Shown here piece by piece: positions 52,096-60,215 of a stretch of 64,000 nucleotides of DNA. This DNA is from Paraburkholderia panacisoli (GTDB lineage Bacteria > Pseudomonadota > Gammaproteobacteria > Burkholderiales > Burkholderiaceae), in the NCBI RefSeq assembly GCF_008369935.1, contig NZ_VTUZ01000010.1:62001-126000 (forward strand), read 5' to 3'. How positions within the stretch are numbered: the first letter of the stretch is position 1; each line of letters starts with the position of its first letter. A program made the translations under genes and the position numbers. Under the pieces are notes generated by a model that was not told where the DNA came from, made no database searches, and worked only from the letters and a program-made list of their open reading frames with translations.

Positions 52096-52494
52096 TTACG
52101 GCTTCGCTGCTGCCGCCGCGTCGTCTTCGCGAAACAGCTTGTCCGCGAGGTGAAACGCCGAATTAGCCGCCGGCACACCGCAATAGATCGCCGTTTGCAG
52201 CAGCACTTCCTTGATCTGCTCGCGCGTCACGCCGTTGTTCTTTGCGGCACGCAAGTGCAGCGCAAGTTCTTCGCTGCGATTGAGCGCGACCATCATCGCG
52301 ATGGTCAGCAGACTGCGCGTATGACGCGGCAAGCCGTCGCGCGTCCAGATTTCGCCCCACGCATAGCGGGTGATCAGGTTCTGAAACTCGTCGGTCAACT
52401 CAGTGCGATTCGCGAGCGACCGGTCGACGTGCGCGCTGCCCAGCACCGAGCGACGCACACCGAGCCCGGCCTCGTAGCGGTCTTCGTCGTTCAT
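52096..52494 (-). CDS. pcaC: 4-carboxymuconolactone decarboxylase
   Basis: 132 residues, the standard length. It decarboxylates 4-carboxymuconolactone to 3-oxoadipate enol-lactone. Family pattern: GEIWTRDGLPRHTRSLLTIA, ALHLRAAKNNGVTREQIKEV and TAIYCGVPAANSAFHLA. Last gene of the leftward pca unit, overlapping pcaD by four bases (ATGA). Confidence 0.93.
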   Translation of the reverse strand: MNDEDRYEAGLGVRRSVLGSAHVDRSLANRTELTDEFQNLITRYAWGEIWTRDGLPRHTRSLLTIAMMVALNRSEELALHLRAAKNNGVTREQIKEVLLQTAIYCGVPAANSAFHLADKLFREDDAAAAAKP

Positions 52495-53282
52495 TTCGTC
52501 TCCGTCAGGAAATCGACCACGGTCTTCGTGAAAGCGTCGGCCTTCTCGATGTTGGAAATGTGCGCAGCGTCCAGTTCGACGTAACGCGCGCCCGGAATCG
52601 ACTGCGCGAGTTCGCGGCCTTGCGCGGGCGTCGCGGCCAGGTCGTGCGTGCCGCTGATCACGAGCGTCGGCAGCTTGATGCCGGCCGTTTCAGGACGCAG
52701 ATCGGTCGCGTCGATCGCGTCGCAATTCGATGCGTAGCCTTCCTTGTCGGTGTGCACGAAGACATCGCGAATCATCGCCAGCACCACCGGCTCGCGGTCG
52801 AAGTAGTCAGCCGTGAACCAGCGCGGCAGAACCGCGTCGGCCAGCGCAAGCATGCCTTCGCTGCGCGCCTTCGCGGCGCGCGGCACCCACACTTCCGGCG
52901 AACCGATGCGCGCCGCCGTATTGCACAGCACCACGCGGTCGAAACGCTCGCCATGACGCGCGGCCAGCGCGACGCCGGTCAGGCCGCCCATCGAGAGCCC
53001 GCAGAAATTCGCGCGCGCGATCTTCAGCGTATCCATCAGGCCGAGCACGTCGCCGGTCAGCTGCTCGATCGTGTACGGACCCTTCGGCGCTTCCGAGTGG
53101 CCATGACCGCGCGTGTCGTAGCGCAGCACGCGGAAGTGTTTGGACAGCGCCGCGACTTGCGGCGTCCACATGGACATATCGCTGCCGAGCGAATTCGACA
53201 ACACGATCCACGGTGCGTGGCCGTGACGGTCGCCGTCGATTCGATAGTGCAGCTCGGTGCCGTTGACTGCGGCGTAGGGCAT
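52491..53282 (-). CDS. pcaD: 3-oxoadipate enol-lactonase
   Basis: 263 residues from the ATG at 53282. Alpha/beta hydrolase with nucleophile serine in NFCGLSMGGLTG, aspartate in VISGTHDLAATP and histidine in LDAAHISNIEKAD. It opens the enol-lactone to 3-oxoadipate. Five bases separate it from the pcaB stop, and it overlaps pcaC. Confidence 0.93.
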   Translation of the reverse strand: MPYAAVNGTELHYRIDGDRHGHAPWIVLSNSLGSDMSMWTPQVAALSKHFRVLRYDTRGHGHSEAPKGPYTIEQLTGDVLGLMDTLKIARANFCGLSMGGLTGVALAARHGERFDRVVLCNTAARIGSPEVWVPRAAKARSEGMLALADAVLPRWFTADYFDREPVVLAMIRDVFVHTDKEGYASNCDAIDATDLRPETAGIKLPTLVISGTHDLAATPAQGRELAQSIPGARYVELDAAHISNIEKADAFTKTVVDFLTETK

Positions 53283-53287
53283 GCCGG

Positions 53288-54667
53288 TTACTCCTTGCAA
53301 TGGGCGCGCTGGGCGCGCGTGGTGTGAAGTGCCAGCGCGGCGTCCACATAAGCATGCGCCTGGCCGACGTATTGAGCGGGATCGAGCAGTTGCTTCAGGC
53401 GCTCGAGCGGAAGATGCGCGGTGACGGCCGGGTCGGCGGCGAGCACGTCGAAGAGCGTCTGCCCATCACGGATCGCGGCTTTCGACGCGCGCTCGACGAG
53501 ATGATGCGCGTCGAGCCGGCCGATGCTGTCGCCGAGCGCGAGCATCACCGCTTCGCCGAGAATCAGGCCATGCGTGACGTCGAGATTGGCGGCGAGGCGC
53601 GGCACGTTCACGTTCAGCCCGGCGGCGATCTGTTCGATGTTGGCGAGCGCGCCGCCCGCGAGACGCGCGAGGTCCGGCAGCGCGTCCCACTCGGCTTGCC
53701 AGCCGCCGAGCGCGCGCTCGTGCTCCTGCACCATGCCGGCGAACACGGTGGCGACCAGCCCCGGTGCGCGCGTCGCGGCGGTCAGCACGGCGGCGCAGCC
53801 GACCGGATTGCGCTTGTGCGGCATCGTCGACGAACCGCCCTTGCCGGCCGCGGCGGGCTCGGCCAGTTCGTCGATTTCGGTTTGCATCTGCAGCGAGATG
53901 TCGCGCGCGATCTTGCCCAGCGTGCCGATCAGCATGCCGAACAGCGACGCGGTTTCAGCGATGCGGTCACGCTGCGTGTGCCACGGCAAGGTGGGCACGG
54001 CGAGGCCGAGTTCTTTCGCGAGCGACTGCGTGACTTGCGGCGCGGCGTCGCGCAGACTCGCGAGCGTGCCCGCCGCGCCGCCGAATTGCAGCACCAGCAC
54101 GCGAGCGCGCAGCGCATCGAGCCGCTCGCGATGACGCAGCAGCGCGTCGAGCCATTGCGCGAATTTCAGGCCGAGCGTGATGGGCAGCGCCTGTTGCAAC
54201 CAGGTGCGGCCGATCATCGGCGTCGCGCGATGGGTGGCCGCGAGTTTCGCCACGGCGTCGCAGGTGGATTGCAGGCTCGCGTCGAGCAGATCGAAGGTGT
54301 CACGCAGTTGCAGCACCGTCGCGGTGTCGATGATGTCCTGGCTCGTCGCGCCCCAATGCACGTATTTCGACGCTTCGGCGTCGGCCGCCTTGACGCGCGC
54401 GGTGAGCTGCTTGACGAGCGGAATCGCGAGGTTGCCGCCGAGCGCGGCGTCGCGCGCGAGCGCGTCGGCGTCGAGCTGATCGGCCTGGCAGGCCGCTTCG
54501 ATCGCGGGCACCGCGGACTGCGGAATCACCTGATGTGCGGCCGAAGCCCGCGCGAGCGCGGCTTCCACGTCGAGCATCCGTTGCAGCGTCGCACGCGGCG
54601 CCCAGATGTCGTTCATCGGCTGTGTGCCGCAAAGAAGGCCGGTCAGACGGGCGCTGGAGTCGAGCAT
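53288..54667 (-). CDS. pcaB: 3-carboxy-cis,cis-muconate cycloisomerase
   Basis: 459 residues from the ATG at 54667. Fumarase/aspartase superfamily with the signature GKGGSSTMPHKRNPVGC and the segment HWGATSQDIIDTA near residue 95. It lactonises 3-carboxymuconate in the protocatechuate branch. A 264-base gap containing a strong hairpin separates it from pcaJ. Upstream in-frame extension to 54811 crosses that gap and is not credible. Confidence 0.93.
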   Translation of the reverse strand: MLDSSARLTGLLCGTQPMNDIWAPRATLQRMLDVEAALARASAAHQVIPQSAVPAIEAACQADQLDADALARDAALGGNLAIPLVKQLTARVKAADAEASKYVHWGATSQDIIDTATVLQLRDTFDLLDASLQSTCDAVAKLAATHRATPMIGRTWLQQALPITLGLKFAQWLDALLRHRERLDALRARVLVLQFGGAAGTLASLRDAAPQVTQSLAKELGLAVPTLPWHTQRDRIAETASLFGMLIGTLGKIARDISLQMQTEIDELAEPAAAGKGGSSTMPHKRNPVGCAAVLTAATRAPGLVATVFAGMVQEHERALGGWQAEWDALPDLARLAGGALANIEQIAAGLNVNVPRLAANLDVTHGLILGEAVMLALGDSIGRLDAHHLVERASKAAIRDGQTLFDVLAADPAVTAHLPLERLKQLLDPAQYVGQAHAYVDAALALHTTRAQRAHCKE

Positions 54668-54866
54668 GATGACGTCGATGTTCGAGGGAATCGGGAGTGA
54701 AGGTTGCGTGCGGACAGAGCGCGCTGCGTCAGGATGCGATACGTCTGACGCAAGCGCCGGAACGCTAAAGCACCGGCCGCCGCCGCATGGCCGGTACACA
54801 GTACCGCACACGGTGCTGCGGCGTATTGTGCGCCAAACGCGGCCGGCTTGTCGCCGAGCTTGTCAT

Positions 54867-54904
54867 GCAAGAGCGCATGAGACTGCCGCCTCATGCGCTC
54901 TTGC
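54867..54904. promoter_or_regulatory. Long perfect hairpin between pcaJ and pcaB
   Basis: GCAAGAGCGCATGAG (54867-54881) and CTCATGCGCTCTTGC (54890-54904) form a 15-base perfect stem with an 8-base loop, 27 bases beyond the pcaJ stop. No T-run follows on the minus strand. It may terminate, attenuate or stabilise the pcaIJ transcript. Confidence 0.7.
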
Positions 54905-54931
54905 GTAGCCGGAAGACCTGGCGGGGCCGCG

Positions 54932-55591
54932 TCAGGCCGCGCGAGCCGCTTGCGTACCGTCGATCAGCGGCACGCCGGTCAGCTTGAGCAGCTCATCGAA
55001 GTCGATGTCCGAAAAGATCTCGCGCACCACGAGGCCCTGCTCGGTCACGTCGATCATCGCGAGGTCGGTGTAGATGCGGTCGACGCAAGCCACGCCCGTC
55101 ACCGGATACGTGCACTCGGCGGCGATCTTGCTTTCGCCCTGCTTGGTCAGGTGCTCCATCATCACGTACACCTGCTTCGCGCCGATCGCCAGATCCATCG
55201 CGCCGCCGACCGCGGGAATCGCGTCGGGCGCGCCGGTGTGCCAGTTCGCCAGATCGCCCTTGGCCGACACCTGGAACGCGCCGAGCACGCAGAAGTCCAG
55301 ATGGCCGCCGCGCATCATCGCGAACGAATCCGCGTGGTGGAAGTAAGCGCCGCCCGTCAGCAGCGTAACGTGCTGCTTGCCGGCGTTGATCAGTTCGTCG
55401 TCTTCCTCGCCTTTGGCGGGCGCCGGGCCCATGCCGAGCAGGCCGTTTTCGCTGTGCAGGAAGATTTCCTTGCCGGCGCCGAGGTGGTTGGCCACCAGCG
55501 TCGGCACGCCGATGCCGAGGTTCACGTAAGCACCTTCGGGGATGTCCAGCGCAACGCGCTTGGCCATTTCATCGCGGGTCAGTTTTTTCAT
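54932..55591 (-). CDS. pcaJ: 3-oxoadipate CoA-transferase subunit B
   Basis: 219 residues from the ATG at 55591. The catalytic glutamate is in the SENG motif of HSENGLLGMGP. Other blocks are VNLGIGVPTLVANHL and KGDLANWHTG. With PcaI it transfers CoA from succinyl-CoA to 3-oxoadipate. The gene follows pcaI by 13 bases. Confidence 0.92.
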   Translation of the reverse strand: MKKLTRDEMAKRVALDIPEGAYVNLGIGVPTLVANHLGAGKEIFLHSENGLLGMGPAPAKGEEDDELINAGKQHVTLLTGGAYFHHADSFAMMRGGHLDFCVLGAFQVSAKGDLANWHTGAPDAIPAVGGAMDLAIGAKQVYVMMEHLTKQGESKIAAECTYPVTGVACVDRIYTDLAMIDVTEQGLVVREIFSDIDFDELLKLTGVPLIDGTQAARAA

Positions 55592-55604
55592 GTCGGTCTC
55601 CGGT

Positions 55605-56312
55605 TCAGGCAGCAGCGTCGTGAGGATTGGGCGTGGGGGCATGTGCCGCTTGCGGCACTGCAATCACGCGCTGCACGAAAATGCCGGGGGTTACGATGTT
55701 TTCCGGATCGAGCGCGCCGAGCGGCACCACTTCCGACACCTGCACGATCGCGGTTTTCGCCGCGCTTGCCATGATCGGGCCGAAATTGCGAGCGGTCTTG
55801 CGATAGACGAGGTTGCCCCAGCGATCGCCCTTGTACGCCTTGATGAGCGCGAAGTCGGCATGCAGCGGCGACTCCAGCACGTAATGCCTGCCGTCGATCA
55901 GACGGGTTTCCTTGCCTTCGGCGAGCTTGGTGCCGTAAGCGGTCGGCGTGAAGAAACCGCCGATGCCCGCGCCCGCCGCACGGATGCGCTCCGCGAGGTT
56001 GCCTTGCGGCACCAGTTCGAGTTCGATCTCTCCCGCGCGATACAGCGCGTCGAACACATACGAGTCGGTCTGGCGCGGGAATGAGCAGATGATCTTGCGC
56101 ACGCGCTTGGCCTTGAGCAGCGCCGCAAGGCCGATGTCGCCATTGCCCGCATTGTTGTTGACGATGGTGAGGTCGCGCGCGCCCTGCTCGATGAGCGCGT
56201 CGATCAGCTCGGACGGCATGCCGGCCGTGCCGAAGCCGCCGATCATGACGGTCGCGCCATCGTGGACATCGGCGACCGCCGATTGAAGTGACTCGAAAAT
56301 CTTGTTGATCAT
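55605..56312 (-). CDS. pcaI: 3-oxoadipate CoA-transferase subunit A
   Basis: 235 residues from the ATG at 56312. The CoA-transferase family 1 signature is in VMIGGFGTAGMPSELIDALI, and DLTIVNNNAGNGDIGLAALL follows. First gene of the leftward pca operon. The upstream gap of about 450 bases separates it from the divergent LysR gene and holds operator candidates. Confidence 0.92.
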   Translation of the reverse strand: MINKIFESLQSAVADVHDGATVMIGGFGTAGMPSELIDALIEQGARDLTIVNNNAGNGDIGLAALLKAKRVRKIICSFPRQTDSYVFDALYRAGEIELELVPQGNLAERIRAAGAGIGGFFTPTAYGTKLAEGKETRLIDGRHYVLESPLHADFALIKAYKGDRWGNLVYRKTARNFGPIMASAAKTAIVQVSEVVPLGALDPENIVTPGIFVQRVIAVPQAAHAPTPNPHDAAA

Positions 56313-56467
56313 GTCGAATTTCCTTTTGGGGCGCTGCATGCCGTGGAGCTGACTGCCGTGTGGGCCGGCAGCGCTGCCGCGGAACGGTCTCCGGGCCAAT
56401 GCGGGCGGCGGCGGCTCGCGCAGTGGAGAATGCAAGCTGGCGCCTTCGGTGGGTTCACTGCCGATTT

Positions 56468-56500
56468 GTTCGCAGTATGAACATGGATTCGTTTAGCGAA
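56468..56500. promoter_or_regulatory. Candidate LysR sites between pcaI and its regulator
   Basis: GTTC-N7-GAAC (56468-56482) is followed closely by TTCG-N5-CGAA (56488-56500). Two adjacent short dyads fit a LysR recognition and activation pair. They lie about 155-190 bases upstream of pcaI. The rest of the 56313-56760 gap shows nothing clear. Confidence 0.35.
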
Positions 56501-56760
56501 CGTTCCGGCGATTATGGTTGCCCTTCGGGCGGGTTGTCAAGGCAGGGAAATCCCCTTAATCATAGGTTCTGGCCCGCGACAATGACGGGTTCGTTGCGCG
56601 TGAGCCCGAGCAACGTGGGGGCCCGCTGCACCGAGCCGCACGTCGGCCCGCCAGAGAAAAACCCACTATCCACATGGGCGATTTCTCGACTACCCTCTAT
56701 GTCAATCGCGAATAGCCATACACTCCCAGCCTTATCCAGCGCCGCAGGCAAATCAACAGC

Positions 56761-57690
56761 ATGTCCGAGACACAACTGGATCTGAACCTGATCCCCTATC
56801 TGGTCGCGATGGAAGACACCCGCAACGTCAGCCGCGCCGCCGAACAGCTCGGCGTGAGCCAGCCGCGCGTGAGCACCGCGTTGGGCCGCCTGCGGGAATA
56901 CTTCAACGATCCTCTGTTCGTGCGCACGTCCAAAGGCATGGAGCCCACGCCGCGCGCGCTCGCGATCCTGCCCGCCGCCCGCGACGCGCTGCTGCGCATC
57001 GAGAAAGGCATGCTCGACGTGCAGGACTTCGATCCGGCCACCAGTACCCATACCTTCTCGCTCGCGCTGTCCGATGTCGGCGAGATCGTGTTCCTGCCGC
57101 GGCTTCTGCAGATCTTCGCCGAACGCGCGCCGAGCGCGAATCTGCGCTCGGTGACGTTGTCGCCGTCGCAGGTGGAACGCGGCCTCGAATCGGGCGACGT
57201 CGACCTCGCGGTCGGCTATTTCCCGGACCTCGCGGGCAACAACTTCTTCCAGCAGCGGCTCTTCACGCACCGTTTCATCTGCCTGATGCGCACGGGGCAT
57301 CCGCTGTCCAGGGCCCCGCTCACGCTCGCCCAGTTCGTGGCCGCCGGTCACGCGGTGGTGCGCGCCGAGGGCCGCAGCCAGGAAATCCTCGAACAGTACC
57401 TGGAAAAGAAACGCATCAAGCGCCGCGCGGTGCTCGAAACGCCGCACTTCATGAGCCTGCCGTTCATCCTCGCGCGCAGCGATCTGCTCGCGACGGTGCC
57501 GCACGCGATCGGCTTCGCGTATGTGTCGGAGCATGCGTCGATCACACTGGTCGAGCCGCCGCTGCCGTTGCCGCGCTTCGATCTGCGCCAGCACTGGCAT
57601 CGCAAGTTTCACAACGATCCGCGCCTGAGCTGGCTGCGCGGCGTGGTTGCCGAGCTGTTCAACGACGCGATGGACGAGTGGCCGAAGTGA
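56761..57690 (+). CDS. LysR-family regulator of the pca operon
   Basis: 309 residues. Helix-turn-helix: LIPYLVAMEDTRNVSRAAEQ and LGVSQPRVSTALGRLREYF. The effector domain pattern (HTFSLALSDVGEIVFLPRLL, DVDLAVGYFPDL, FILARSDLLATVPHAIG) places it with the NahR/NodD-type subgroup of aromatic-responsive regulators. It is divergent from pcaI and most likely responds to a protocatechuate-pathway intermediate. Confidence 0.88.
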   Translation: MSETQLDLNLIPYLVAMEDTRNVSRAAEQLGVSQPRVSTALGRLREYFNDPLFVRTSKGMEPTPRALAILPAARDALLRIEKGMLDVQDFDPATSTHTFSLALSDVGEIVFLPRLLQIFAERAPSANLRSVTLSPSQVERGLESGDVDLAVGYFPDLAGNNFFQQRLFTHRFICLMRTGHPLSRAPLTLAQFVAAGHAVVRAEGRSQEILEQYLEKKRIKRRAVLETPHFMSLPFILARSDLLATVPHAIGFAYVSEHASITLVEPPLPLPRFDLRQHWHRKFHNDPRLSWLRGVVAELFNDAMDEWPK

Positions 57691-57880
57691 CTCCATCCGG
57701 GACTATCCGGGAACGCTCCTGGGCGGTCCCGAAGCAGTCCCAACGATAGCCCCAACGCGGGCGCCCCGACTCCCAAAGGGGACATCGACACGATTGAACG
57801 CAAAACATGGAACAATGGCCGCACTCATTGAACCCGCGCGCTCCGTACAGGGTCGACGCGCGATCCCGGAGGAGCGACGC

Positions 57881-58519
57881 ATGACCAGCAGCAAGGCAAA
57901 GAAAACCAAACCCGCAGCGGCCGCGCAACGCCCGAGCCGCGATGAAGCTGAAGCCGCCGTTCGCGTGCTGTTGCGCTGGGCCGGCGACGATCCGCAGCGC
58001 GAAGGTCTGATCGATACGCCCGGGCGCGTGGTGCGCGCGTACGAGGAGTTCTTCGCCGGCTACCAGGTCGACCCACGCGAGATTCTCGCCCGCACCTTCT
58101 CCGAAGTGGACGGCTACGACGAGATGATCGTGCTGAAAGACATCCGCTTCGAAAGTTATTGCGAACATCACATGGTGCCGATCATCGGGCGCGCGCACGT
58201 CGCGTATCTGCCCGGCCATCGGGTAGTCGGCATCTCGAAGCTGGCGCGCCTCGTCGATGCGTTCGCCAAGCGGCTGCAGATCCAGGAAAAGATGACCGTG
58301 CAGATCGCCGACACGTTGAACGACGTGCTGCAACCGGAGGGCGTCGGCGTGATACTCGAAGCGGCGCACCAATGCATGTCGACGCGCGGCGTGCACAAGG
58401 CCGGCGTGACGATGGTCACGTCGCGCATGCTGGGCACGTTCCGCACCGATCCGTCGACGCGCAGGGAGTTTTTGGCGATCGTTGGGAACCCGGGGGTGGT
58501 GTCGGTCGCGAATACCTGA
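57881..58519 (+). CDS. folE: GTP cyclohydrolase I
   Basis: 212 residues from the ATG at 57881, after GGAGGAG. It makes 7,8-dihydroneopterin triphosphate, the first step of folate synthesis. Zinc ligands and catalytic histidines are in SYCEHHMVPIIGRAHVAYLP, with the partner cysteine in HQCMSTRGVHKAG. A Lys-rich leader of about 20 residues (SSKAKKTKPAAAAQ) precedes the domain. It stands alone between the LysR gene and a 590-base gap. Confidence 0.93.
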   Translation: MTSSKAKKTKPAAAAQRPSRDEAEAAVRVLLRWAGDDPQREGLIDTPGRVVRAYEEFFAGYQVDPREILARTFSEVDGYDEMIVLKDIRFESYCEHHMVPIIGRAHVAYLPGHRVVGISKLARLVDAFAKRLQIQEKMTVQIADTLNDVLQPEGVGVILEAAHQCMSTRGVHKAGVTMVTSRMLGTFRTDPSTRREFLAIVGNPGVVSVANT

Positions 58520-59111
58520 GCGGAAGCCGCGGGGAGCGGCGGCCCGGGGTTCGGGTGTTTCGTGCAGCCACTTTGGGCAGCACGCTCACGCGGCCACTTC
58601 GGCCGCTGCTTTAGTGGCCCCTTCGCGCCGCGCAGGTCGGCGCGAGCGCGGTCGTCGTCGGGCCGGGCTTGGGCAACGCTGACCTGCGTGGCGCTCGCAT
58701 ATCCACTCACGCAACCCGGGACGGCCCTCACGGGCACGTAACCCAGCGCGCGGCGCGTTCGCATCGACGGGCAAGCCGGTCCCGACCATCGTCATCGCTC
58801 GAAGCAGGCACCCTGTCTATCCCAGGTTCATGCGCGGACGCCCCCAGTCCCGGCCGAACCGGCACCCAACCCGCGCGTCAACCCCGCCGCCCTCGCGAGC
58901 CTCGCCACGAGCCGCTCGCCGCGAATCCGCCCGCGCGTTCATGCGGTCGCCCCCTACGTCGTCCCGGCCCACGATCCGTCGGGTATGCTGAGCGCACGGA
59001 GCACCGGTTGGACAAACGATCCACCGGCCCGCGCGCCGGGAACAGCCCTTGCATGAGCGTCGGGCAACCCCGGAACACGCCGGCCCAACCGCATTAACAG
59101 GAGCTCCTCAA
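58520..59111. other. Non-coding stretch between folE and the DedA gene
   Basis: About 590 bases. A GC hairpin at 58590-58606 (GCGGCC, GGCCGC) may end the folE transcript. Open frames in the rest are high-GC chance frames on both strands and lack ribosome sites. The end holds the ribosome site of the DedA gene. Confidence 0.5.
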
Positions 59112-60143
59112 TTGGTAGAAATTCCGTCTTCGGCGATTTCAACCTGGGGCGGCGCAGCCGTGTTTGTCAACGTCACGTTGACGCGTCTCGGCGTGCCGAT
59201 TCCAGCGGTTCCGATGCTGCTGTTCGCGGGCTCGGCGATCGCCGCGGGCACCCTCTCCTTCTGGCCGATCCTCGGCGCGGCGGTCCTCGGCGCGATGATC
59301 GGCGACGGTGCCTGGTTTGCCGCCGGCCGCCTCTATGGCCGTGAGCTGCTCGCCGCGCTCGGCCGTCTGTCGCCCGCCGTCGATTCGAAAGTCGAGACCG
59401 CCCGCTCGTTGTTCGAGCGCTTTGGCGTGCCGCTCGTGTCGGTCTCGAAATTCGTCCCCGGGCTCGGGCTCATCACGCCGCCGCTGATGGGCACCACCGC
59501 CGTCGACAGCCGCATCTACGCAATCTGGGATCTGACGAGCGCGGTTGCGTGGGCCACGTTCTGGCTGCTCGGCGGCGCCGCCGCGGAGCGGGAGCTGCAC
59601 ATGCTGCTCGAGTTCGTCAAATCGCGCGGCGGCACGGTCGTCGATATTCTGTTGGGCACGGGGTTGATTTACCTGCTGTACCGTCTGCAACTGCGACGCC
59701 GCGCGCAGCGCAAGTTCGCGGACGCGGCGGCGCAACGTGCCGCTCGTGCAAGGCGCCGCATTCCGGCGCCCAAGGTGCTCGACGCGCGTCCCGCCGGGCC
59801 GGTGTTCGACGCGCCGCGCCGCATACCCGGCGCGCTGGCGCTCGATCCTCACTCGCCCGAGCAGTTGGACAACGCGCTGCGCGCCTTTGACAGCGTGATC
59901 TACTGCATCTGCCCGGACAGCGCGACCGCCAGCGAAGTCACGCAGCGCATGCGCAGCAATGGCTACACGCGGATTCGCGCCTTGCACGGCGGGCTCGACG
60001 CATGGCAGCGGCGCGGCTTTCCGGTCGAGCTGCTGGCATCGGCGGAAGAACCGGGCGGCAAACGCGTGCCGCAGTCACGCGGCGACGCGCGTGACGCGAT
60101 CACGCTGCGCGGATTCGCGCCACGCAGCAGTCCAGGCACGTGA
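59112..60143 (+). CDS. DedA/VTT membrane protein fused to a rhodanese-like domain
   Basis: 343 residues from a TTG at 59112, with AGGAGC about eight bases upstream. An ATG at 59049 lies in non-coding-like sequence. The N-terminal 210 residues are a DedA-type membrane domain: PIPAVPMLLFAGSAIAAGT, LGAMIGDGAWFAAGRLYG and the key FVPGLGLITPPLMG segment. A basic linker leads to a rhodanese-like domain (about 255-330) with the loop IYCICPDSATASEV, which contains the active-site cysteine position, and LHGGLDAWQRRGFPVELL. This fusion occurs in proteobacteria. A link between lipid or proton homeostasis and sulfur transfer is possible but unproven. Confidence 0.82.
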   Translation: MVEIPSSAISTWGGAAVFVNVTLTRLGVPIPAVPMLLFAGSAIAAGTLSFWPILGAAVLGAMIGDGAWFAAGRLYGRELLAALGRLSPAVDSKVETARSLFERFGVPLVSVSKFVPGLGLITPPLMGTTAVDSRIYAIWDLTSAVAWATFWLLGGAAAERELHMLLEFVKSRGGTVVDILLGTGLIYLLYRLQLRRRAQRKFADAAAQRAARARRRIPAPKVLDARPAGPVFDAPRRIPGALALDPHSPEQLDNALRAFDSVIYCICPDSATASEVTQRMRSNGYTRIRALHGGLDAWQRRGFPVELLASAEEPGGKRVPQSRGDARDAITLRGFAPRSSPGT

Positions 60144-60215
60144 GGCTGGCGGCGGGGCACGCGTTGGCTGCTGCCACGCCGCGATCGGTGCTCCCGCTCA
60201 CATTCGCATTCACGC

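Noticed and set aside
57691..57880. GC-rich stems between the LysR gene and folE
   Set aside because: Pairing is short and interrupted, with no clear terminator or riboswitch pattern.
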